Of a stretch of DNA of 64,000 nucleotides, positions 56,050 through 64,000 are shown piece by piece; positions within the stretch are counted from its first letter, which is position 1; each line of letters starts with the position of its first letter. Position numbers and translations under genes: made by a program. Below the pieces are notes generated by a model. That model had not been told where the DNA came from. It did not search any database and saw only the letters and a list, made by a program, of their open reading frames with translations. The stretch is from positions 45,826,400 to 45,890,399 of the forward strand of contig OV277860.1 of assembly GCA_922989275.2 (NCBI GenBank), written 5' to 3'. The DNA comes from Gari tellinella. Taxonomy: Eukaryota; Mollusca; Bivalvia; Cardiida; Psammobiidae.

Positions 56050-56225
56050 TAACTCTTTCATTGCCAAGTTTTATCGTCTGCTTTAACCATCTTACAGCAT
56101 AACTATCGTCTGCATTCATTCCCAATAAACGCGTAAATCTATTGTGTTCGATTCAAACACTTTGAAGCCGGATCAGACGCGGGGTCATCCGGCGTCTGAT
56201 CATACTCCGAATTCTTTGCTACTCA
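56050..56225. repeat. Mosaic of B left end and A interior
   Basis: TTAACTCTTTCATTGCC and ATCGTCTGC (B) are followed by ATTCCCAATAAACGCG and a worn A core ending TCATACTCCGAATTC. Confidence 0.55.
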
Positions 56226-56262
56226 CATTAGAATAAATAGTCAAAATTGTGAGAATTGTCGC

Positions 56263-56503
56263 CTGCTGGTTTTTCTCAAATTTACATATAAGTGAGCATT
56301 TTGATAGAATTCACATAATAAGGAGTGAAAACAGCTTGAATCCAGATAAGACGCCGTGATACGCGGCGTCTGATCTGGATTCAATTGTTTTTGCAAATTT
56401 TAGCAAAGTATTGCTTTTTCCTCCCTATAACGACTCCCTTCGAACAACACACATAGACCGGATCTCCCATTTGGTGTCGTTGTGGAGAGAGAACACTGTA
56501 GTA
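56263..56503. repeat. Family C element
   Basis: Core AACAGCTTGAATCCAGATA with CGTGATACGCG centre; right end GTCGTTGTGGAGAGAGAAC then ACTGTA. Confidence 0.7.
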
Positions 56504-56509
56504 AGATTC

Positions 56510-57350
56510 TGATACTTTGATCAAAAACTACTTTGTGTTAACTATTTTAATGATTTAATGGCGTATAAATATATCATATGAGTAAACCGATGGAATTACA
56601 TCTTTTTGTTTGTTAATATCAGAATAAAATTATTTTATGAGAGTGCATATGTTACTTTATAAATGATAAATTTGTTGCTACAATGTCGTTTAAATAGTTT
56701 AATACCAATCACCGGATAAAGTTTCACATTTGTACGAGTTAATAGTAATATTTGCGGTATCATTAAAAATGTAAAATAAATGCATAAAACATGCTTGCTA
56801 TTACATTTATTTTTATTTAAATATTACCACCTGTAGAGAGATGCTTTTATCTACTATTATTTAGTAATATAAATATACTTTGATTCAAAGAACTTTGATA
56901 GTTACAGCATACATGGTATAACAACGTAGAGAGTATTATGTTACTAAATGGCTTTCATATATCATGCTTGTTTTTGGGAATCGCCCGATTAATTTTCACA
57001 TTTATGAATGTATCATACAGATATTAGTTACTTGATGCTTAAATCAAAACTGCCAATGAAAAAGAAACATCTATTTTTCAAATATTGTAAACTGTTTAGG
57101 TCCATACCAGTTGCATTGTTATTAATTTCCCTACATGCTGAAGAAAACTGTAAAATAAATCGTATTATATTTGATAAAGAGTAAGTTTTTTATTCTTAAA
57201 TTCGGTGATTTATGGAAAAGGATATAGGTTTACATAATGTTAGCCAAAGCTGGACCAATATATATATAGCGCAAAGAAGAACGCATATCATTCAAACATG
57301 TACAGGAACAAGTAAGTAATAGAAATACTTGTAAGTAAGTTTATCCTTTC
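56510..57350. other. No gene seen
   Basis: AT-rich stretch without recognised repeats; the longest such quiet stretch right of 20 kb. Confidence 0.4.
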
Positions 57351-57354
57351 TCCT

Positions 57355-57580
57355 AAAACATTAAGCTGACTGACAGTGGAGCAGAATGTGCCTTAAGGAG
57401 AATCCTGCTTTGGTTTAAATATGCTTTTAGCTATCATCTACTAGGATATTAAAAATATCTTACGGTGCATATTCATTAATATATAAAACTGAATTTTTTT
57501 CTTCACTGCATAAATAAAATCGAAGTCGTAAAAAGGTGTCTATAAAAGTAAATTGGATAGGTAAAAGTACTACAAGTAAA
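57355..57580. repeat. Variant E element, decayed
   Basis: CTGACTGACAGTGGAGCAGA, GTGCCTTAAGGAGAATCCTG, then TTTTTTTCTTCACTGCATAA. Confidence 0.55.
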
Positions 57581-57739
57581 ACCCAAATAAAAGAAAACTA
57601 TTGCTAGTGTAAAGGATGGATGTCAGTTAAAGAGGAATTTCAGCAATGTACGATGGCGATGTTTTTACGTCAAGTTTGTATAATCCAAGTGTACTCTTCA
57701 CATGTTGACGAATATACTTCTCGCTAGTGTTCAATGTGT

Positions 57740-57820
57740 TACGTCAAGAAATATTCGTATTTCAAAGTAAAAACGTGGCTTAGCCAAGTTTTAACTTTGA
57801 AGTATGTATATTTTAAAGAG
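57740..57820. repeat. Family M core fragment
   Basis: TATTTCAAAGTAAAAACGTG, GCTTAGCC and TTTTAACTTTGAAGTATG match the M foldback. Confidence 0.55.
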
Positions 57821-57864
57821 TTCAAAGTTTTGAATTTTATCTAAATAAAATGGGTAAGATCTAC

Positions 57865-58094
57865 TTAACCCATTTGTGCCCAGGATCCCATATATGGGCT
57901 AAAGGCAAACAGTGTATACTCTGATCAGATGCCACATAATGTGGCATCTGATAAGAGTCTACACTGTTTGTTTATATGAATTTCAATTTAACATGTGTAA
58001 GCCAAATTGAAAATTAGACCAAGCACTCCTCAGATATAAAACAGACTAATCCAACATACAAGCATGGAAGATTCATTGAACACAAATGGGTTAA
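57865..58094 (-). repeat. Family D-prime MITE, complete, 230 bp
   Basis: TTAACCCATTTGTGCCCAG to GAACACAAATGGGTTAA. The core centre is CACATAATGTG: both arms changed together relative to 32917 (GCC/GGC in place became CAC/GTG). Confidence 0.87.
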
Positions 58095-58415
58095 AGTGGT
58101 CCAAGATAACGATTTCGACTGTATATGCTTTGTTTCCCTTTTAACGTACAATGTATCGGATATCAGATAAAACAATGTGTGAAAGATGATCCATCAAGCT
58201 CTTAACATCTAGTCCCAATCCCCCAAATCTAGGAATTACTCATCTGGAGTTGTCTAGACAGAATATATTGTGTTACAGTTGGCAAACAGTTATTGTGTCC
58301 CAAAAGACATATTGTTGTCCTAAAACGAGAGTCATTTGATGAAGGTCCGTCTAAAGACCCAAACACTCCCAACACCACTCCAAACCTATCTAAACCACTT
58401 AACTTCTTGTATTCC

Positions 58416-58517
58416 TAAATAAGCGAAATAAAAGACAAAACTGATCGGCATTTTCCATGAATCGCGATTCATGGTATTTACCGAGAATTTTTCTGTCGTT
58501 TATTTCGCTAACAAGCC
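58416..58517. repeat. Family N foldback, decayed
   Basis: AAGCGAAATAAAAGACA and TGTCGTTTATTTCGCT with ATGAATCGCGATTCAT at the tip. Confidence 0.7.
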
Positions 58518-58830
58518 AACACAATTCAGTTAATTTCTTATATTTACACTAATTTTGCTGTTGTTTCTAATGTCAAATGAACATTTTATTAGTCTGCACG
58601 TATGTTTAATCAACAGTATAGATTGTTTACACGAAAAAAATGTATACCCTGAAAGGAAATAGCCATAACGGCGTTACTGAAGCATCGCAACAAAATGATT
58701 CGCGGAGATCAGATTTGTAAGCCCCGCCTCCTCTGCTCAATACAAAAGTATATCAACAAGTGCCATCCTCTTGAGGAAAAGCGTTTATACAAATTAAACA
58801 TCATTTGTTTAAAACGGTTCCAATTCACAT

Positions 58831-59309
58831 TCATCTGTCGCAAATGTATTTGCTGAGAACGCCCAGCAAAATAACATTGAATGTCCTGATATCGCGCTCA
58901 CATGAGAATATTAAACTTGAAGTTGTTCCTTTGATTTTTTTCCAATAATCAAACTCATCCAAGCACTCATAGCCATATTTGCAGTGTGTCAAAGTGTTAA
59001 AGAAATCATTTAATTTTGTATACTCTGTAAAAGCAGTGCCTTTGTTGACGTGCTTAAGTACATCAAGGGCATTTGACTCTTGACTTAATAGTTTAATTTT
59101 ACGCAAATATATTTTGAACTGAGACCTTCTAATTGTATAATATCTGTGCAAAAGAAATTCAACACTGTAGACAACAGAGTAGTAAAACGTATTGAATTTT
59201 GCGTTTCATCACATCCAGGGCAGATAACCCTTGGCCAAAATGCTTTGATTTCCCCCATAACCCTAATCTTCAGAGAACTTATGACAATAAACAACTTGTC
59301 CAAATTCAT
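58831..59309 (-). pseudogene. Unrecognised frameshifted coding-like stretch
   Basis: Two overlapping minus-strand frames look like one protein broken by a frameshift near 59140. The upstream part starts at 59309 (MNLDKLFIVISSLKIRVMG, then CPGCDETQNS). The downstream part runs FKIYLRKIKLLSQESNALDV to a stop at 58831. Codon use looks ordinary and no repeat covers it. I cannot name the family; a dead gene fragment or chance are both possible. Confidence 0.3.
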
Positions 59310-59617
59310 CTAAGTATACAGTATCTAAGATTTGTAGACTCTAAAGTGAAAACAATACTGGAATATGACTTATTCTAGTTTATCTAAGTACACCAAAGAA
59401 AGCTGACTTTTAACACAAAAGCCTGCTTTCATCCTGATTTTATCTTATCCATGACTTTCTCATAAAAATTCAATGGTTGTGTGCAAATAAAGTCCAAGTC
59501 CATCAAATACGTTTAGTTTCTGAAATATAAACACTGTTAAAGCTGTAGTTACCTTAGTGTGAACACTGTTAAATACAATGCTCTAAACACACCAAGGGAA
59601 AATAAGTTTTGACTTAT
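59310..59617. other. No gene seen
   Basis: Nothing recognised; two AACACTGTTAAA motifs lie at about 59528 and 59562. Confidence 0.35.
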
Positions 59618-59868
59618 TACAGTGGAGAATCTGTAATTCTTTCCCGTTTAAACGCAAACGTACGCAAACGCAAAGCGCTAAAACGGAGAAAAGAACAACT
59701 TTTGGACAATTCTGATATTTCATGCTTACCTTGGTGGCAAATAGTGTGGAGCCTGATCAGACGCCGGGTGACCCGGCGTCTGATCTGGCTCCAAACTGTT
59801 TGCACTGCAAATAATAGTTTTAGTGTAAACGCGTTTATTGGGAAAGAATAACACATTCTCCAATAGTA
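59618..59868 (+). repeat. Family A MITE, near complete
   Basis: TACAGTGGAGAATCTGTAAT to ATAACACATTCTCC; core centre GGGTGACCC. Confidence 0.85.
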
Positions 59869-60174
59869 TTATTTCATCCATACTCGTGACCATCCACTCA
59901 CTTGTGGTTAGATGTCGTCAAGTCAAGTTTAAGAAATACTCATTCACGTTTTAGACGAAACATCCTAATCAAGACTGACATAAGGCCCTTTCTAGCATAT
60001 TTGAAAGTATCAAGGTAGTAATAGATGTTGACATAATCGTCAGATTTTAACCATACTCAATATGATACAAGAAATAATAGTCATAAACATTGTATGCAAG
60101 TCATATTTAAAAACATTGAATACTGTAGTTTGTTGAGGACGTCCGTACCAAATTGGCGTAAATCTGCAGGACAG

Positions 60175-60400
60175 GGACCCGTTTCATAAAACTTCGTACG
60201 ACAATATTGTCGTAAGTCTCAATAATTATTTATTTATCTATCTAATCCTGTCTTGTGACATCTCTTTGGAATCGTCTTGAAAAGACAATTCCAAAAAGAT
60301 ATCACAAGACAGGAAATAGAGAAATCAGAAATAACATGTGTTTTAAAGTTTTGACTTACGACTGTTTTTGTGGTACGAAGTTTAATTAAAACGGGCCCAA
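60175..60400. repeat. Family H element
   Basis: GGGACCCGTTTCATAAAAC to AATTAAAACGGGCCC, with the inner ATCCTGTCTTGTGACATCTC foldback. Confidence 0.75.
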
Positions 60401-60574
60401 GATCCGCTATGGGCTGACGTTCAACTATACAATATCAACCATTCAGCTGCTGGGGCCATCATGGGGGGTAAACACTGTTCAATATAACGTTTTTGACACA
60501 CCAATTGCAGTTAACTGTTGACCGGTTGATCCGATTCCAACCATAGTCGAACTTATCAGACCTAATGGCAATAT

Positions 60575-61040
60575 ATACACATTACATTTGTACCAGTTGA
60601 CAGTGCGATACAGAGTGATGTATTTAGCTCGAGAAGATTTTGGCGGAAATAGCCGATCTGACGAGCGCCTTGGTGCGAGTCTGATCGGTTGTTTCCGCCA
60701 AAAACGTCGAGAGCTAAATGCAACACTCTGTAGCACACTGCCAACTGGTGATGTGTTTATTATATGCCTTAAATACACACCAGAAACAATTAAATAGTTG
60801 TTTAAATCATTTTATAGCCAAAATTTATTAGTTATTTGAAGCAGAACAAGATTTTTTGTTTGCCACAATGAATAACGCGGCACTTGTACACGTACGTAAA
60901 TGACGTCACGTTAAATCGAAAGCGAGGTCAGAGTAAAATACAAAGTGGCTGATACAAGGTGGCTGATACAGACTCTTGTATTTTACTGTGCAAATACACG
61001 CGGAAACGCTCGATATCATACAAAGGCATATAATAAATAA
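60575..61040 (-). repeat. Family I repeat, copy 2
   Basis: The reverse complement of 13990-14450. Here the long inverted repeat at 60594-60750 is cleaner, with TTGGCGGAAATAGCCGATC near the tip. Confidence 0.75.
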
Positions 61041-61640
61041 ACAGTTTGTATAAGTTTTATCAAAACCAATTTCAAATTGTAGACACTTCAGTGTTAACGA
61101 ACTACATGTAATTGTGGATGGACGGACATACATACGGCCGGACGCCGGACGAAAGGCGATTCTAAAATTCCACTCTGAGCTTTGTTCAGCAGAGCTAAAA
61201 CTCAATAGAGTGTCAAACCATTTGGATCAATTTGAGACGACTCAGCCCCACATCTGGATCTTAACTACATGCATTATTACAAAAATCCATTTAACCATAA
61301 ATAATGTCAACATGTCTACAAATTTGCAGAAGTAGAACTTGTGAACTACTTTAAAGTCCCATTGTGTTTTCAGACCTTTTCTTAATGCCTGAAATACAAT
61401 AACGGTTAATAATAATGTTTGAACATTCTTATGGGCCAAACTGATCTATGAAATGATGAAGACGGACCTAAATCACCAAAAAGGGCGATTTAAAATCATA
61501 ACAAACCGAAAATAGAACGTCTGTCATAAACATTACCACACGGCTTAGTATCACGTGATACAGCCGAATTCAACTTCACTGGGGGCAACCGTATCTACCT
61601 CCGCCCGGCCATCCATCAGTCAGTTAGACTATCACACGTT
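61041..61640. other. Mixed old repeats, no gene
   Basis: GGACGGACATACATACGG and GACGCCGGACGAAAGG resemble the tail of the tandem unit near 6900. 61205-61265 holds a worn dyad (GTGTCAAACCATTTGGATC). Nothing else is recognised. Confidence 0.4.
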
Positions 61641-62441
61641 TTTGTCCGCTCTCTAACTCAACTATTGTTTATCCGATCGTCCACACACTTGCTGAAAATG
61701 TTCATTGATATAAAATCAAGGGTCTTCTTTCGTATTTATTAGTTTGATTACTACTAAAATCGCATAAGGTATTTTTGAGTTATTGCCTGTTAATTAATAA
61801 AAAATGACTGTTTCAGTCACTTTTTGCACTCTAAAACAAACAGCTTTTATCGGATATTCACCAAACATGCTGAAAATATTTATTCATATAAAATTTAGGT
61901 CTGGTTTGATTATTACAAAAATCGCATGTGGCATATCTGAGTTTTTGCTCTTTGTGTATTAAAAATGACTGTTTTCAGCAAGTTTTGCTCTCTAACACAA
62001 ATACGTTTTATTGGATCTTCACCAAACTTGCTGAAAATGTTTATTGATATAAAATAAAGGTTCAGTTTCATAACTACTAAAATCGCATTAGGTATATCTG
62101 AGTTATTGCCTGTTTATTAATGAAAAACGACGGTTTCAGTCACTTTTTGAACTCTAACACATACAGTTTTTATCGGATATTCATTAAACTTGCTGAAAAT
62201 GTTTAAGTATATAAAATTTAGGTCTTGCTTGATTATTACAAAAATCGCATGTGGCATATCTGAATTTTTGCCCTTTATGTATTAAAAAATTACTGTTTCA
62301 GCATTTTTCAGCAATAACTCAGACATGCCTTATGCTATTTTGCTAGTTATTGAACCTGACCTAAATTCTGTACTAATAAACATTTGTAGCAAGTTTGGTG
62401 AAGATCCAAAAAGAAGTGTTTGAGTTAGAGAGCGGACAAGG
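61641..62441. mobile_element. Family X: inverted-end element made of ~160-bp monomers
   Basis: TTGTCCGCTCTCTAACTCAA at the left is mirrored at the right end. GCTGAAAAT marks direct monomers at 61691, 61869, 62030 and 62192; the last part (about 62302-62441) is an inverted monomer. Confidence 0.75.
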
Positions 62442-62550
62442 CTGAAACAGTCATTTTCAGCAAGCTCAAGGTATAGATTCTCCTTAGTTTATTTAAACCG
62501 TTTACCCACGGTGAAAGATATGTACACGTTGTTATTGGATCTCATAGTGT

Positions 62551-62754
62551 TTAACCCTGTGCCTACTTTACGGAGTTAACAAACTATTTGAATCTAGAAA
62601 GACGCCGCGTTACGCGGCGTCTCATCTGGATCCAAACTATTTGACACTCGTCTTAAGGTTTGTTTAATTAAAACAATGCATAAAAATCTAAACTGAACAC
62701 ATTTTGCAGACGACAATGTCGAAGCAGACGTCTGTGCAGCAGAATAAGGGTTAA
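62551..62754 (+). repeat. Family B MITE, complete, 204 bp
   Basis: TTAACCCTGTGCCTAC to AGCAGAATAAGGGTTAA; core with CGCGTTACGCG centre and ACTATTTG arms. Confidence 0.8.
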
Positions 62755-62789
62755 CAGGGTTATTTTCAGTGTTCCAGCTAAACATGTAA

Positions 62790-62880
62790 TCGGGAGTAAT
62801 CTGAACTAATCTAACATTTTCTCACTCATTTCAGCACCGAATGCTATGGTGTTACTGTTACTATTTCTCTCAGAACATGG
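62790..62880. repeat. Family O fragment
   Basis: CTAACATTTTCTCACTCAT, CTATGGTGTTACTGTTAC match the left half of 3179-3371. Confidence 0.5.
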
Positions 62881-62962
62881 CTTAGCATGTTATATAAGGT
62901 ACAAAATAAACATACATGTATAATAATATTTCAGGCTGTATGGCAAGAGCGAAACACACATG

Positions 62963-63005
62963 TCAAACCCCTAGGTTTGACACATGTGTTTACGGTCTCT
63001 CTCGC
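62963..63005. repeat. Short dyad
   Basis: CACATGTCAAACC and GGTTTGACACATGTG pair around CCTA. Confidence 0.7.
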
Positions 63006-63149
63006 TTATCACCTCACTCATCCCCACTCACGCACCACTCTCTACCACATCAACATAGAATCAACAATGAACAAATCAGAACATTATCATCATTATTATT
63101 ATTGTTATTGTTATTTTATTTGTTACACCCTTAATTTATAAATGATGTG

Positions 63150-64000
63150 TTTCCGAATGTCACCAAAGACCCGCAACCAGCTGGTTTCAAAGAGATCAGG
63201 GACAATCCCTACCATCAATATCCACCAGACAGGCAACCGGCCAATGGTGTCATCCGGGAACCGCATTTAGTATATGAACTCAAGCTCTTCAAAACCAGTC
63301 AAAGACAACACAGAAAGATCCCAAATGAGCTCTCTGCGTCATCCCTGTCCTGGGTGGGATATCCATAAACCCGTTTTAAGTAGAGTATAAGATATTGCAT
63401 AATGCAGTTCAAAAACAACACAGAAAGGTCAAGGACGAACTTTCTGTGTTATTTTTTATCCCGAATTATCCAAATACACCGATTCAGTATAAAAATCAAA
63501 GAGGGTGAACTGTGAAGGTAAGAAACAGCACAGAAAGATCCCAAGTGATCCCTCTGTGCAATTTCTAATCGAGAAAAATCCACAAAGACCGCATCTAATG
63601 TAAGCATTAATTTTGTCCTATAATACAGGATAAAAACAGCTCAGAATGTATTTCTGCCGTTTTTTCATCCTGGATCATTCATAAACCCACATAAGTATAA
63701 AATTTTGGTTGGTGTACAATCTAGGTAAGAAACAACACAGAAAGATCCGGATGATCTTTCTGAATCATTTCTACTCAGAATTGTCCATAAACTCGCACGT
63801 TGTACAACAATTTAGGATATTTTACAGCAGAACATACAGTTGGGGAGGTACAATGCAGGCCAAAAATGACACAGAAAGGTCCGAAATGAGCCTTCTGCGT
63901 CACTTTTATCCTGGATTAATTTATGGTCGTGTGTAATTCAGGCAAAACACAGCACAGAAAGATCTTGGATGAACTCTCTCTTACTACTGATTAAACCGTC
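63150..64000. repeat. Tandem array of ~110-bp units, each with a hairpin
   Basis: CAGAAAG-type motifs occur at 63311, 63421, 63531, 63642, 63738, 63872 and 63955, each followed by a partial inverse and by CATAAACCCGCA-like text. One or two weaker units precede 63311. The array runs off the window. Confidence 0.75.

Noticed and set aside
16516..57960. Hairpins read as transcription terminators or riboswitches
   Set aside because: The host is eukaryotic, there are no neighbouring bacterial genes, and the hairpins are the centres of repeated mobile elements.
143..59868. Many short open frames giving nearly the same peptide (QTVWSQIRRRVTRRLIRLQT)
   Set aside because: Each one is a translation of the family A core and flanks. 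The peptide recurs only because the DNA repeats, on both strands and with variable breaks.
63147..63368. A proline-rich 73-residue frame
   Set aside because: It overlaps the first units of the tandem array, and its DNA shares the array's landmarks.
63150..64000. CRISPR-like regular hairpin repeats
   Set aside because: Units are ~110 bp and degenerate, the 'spacers' resemble each other, and the DNA is eukaryotic. It is a satellite-type tandem array.

Overview
This window is non-coding-rich eukaryotic DNA: AT-rich, with a multi-exon gene with GT-AG introns, no bacterial-style operons, and very dense short transposon-derived repeats. The repeat classes (small hairpin MITEs, CA-rich satellite-like carriers, tRNA-headed SINE-like sequence, an LTR element primed by tRNA-Leu) suggest a mollusc, most likely a bivalve; dreissenid-like palindromes come to mind, but that species guess is memory and is not proven here.

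Only one gene is well supported. It lies on the + strand at 2521-13617: seven exons encode a 433-residue SLC16/monocarboxylate-transporter-like major facilitator protein with about 12 membrane segments. All six introns are phase 1 and each splits a glycine codon after its first G. Intron 3 holds a young-looking 2.6 kb LTR retroelement on the minus strand (7298-9929): two 1,027-bp LTRs that look identical by eye, a CTAT target duplication, a tRNA-Leu primer-binding site and a short gag-like reading frame. It landed in one unit of an older tandem repeat.

The other ~50 kb (14-64 kb) is a patchwork of small non-autonomous elements, often nested. The main ones, with labels used only here, are: A (about 250 bp, ends CAGTGGAGAA, TA target, some 27 copies); B (about 200-250 bp, TTAA target, ends CCCTTTCACT or similar); C (ends CAGTGCTCCCTC); D and D-prime (TTAA target); E (ends GGGCTGCC); F (ends CAGTAAAACCTC); and rarer G, H, I, J, K, L, M, N, O, P, Q, R, X. 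Their ends differ, yet A, B, C, D and D-prime carry variants of one ~60-70 bp central dyad, and E and F share variants of a second one. The stem differences between families are matched on the opposite arm. This reuse of hairpin cores across families with different ends is the most notable signal in the window.

Near the right edge are an inverted-repeat-bounded element with alternating ~160-bp monomers (61641-62441) and a tandem array of ~110-bp units with a hairpin in each (63150 to beyond the window). A frameshifted coding-like stretch at 58831-59309 on the minus strand is the only other candidate protein remnant. Repeat ends and family membership were judged by eye; copies called decayed have approximate edges.
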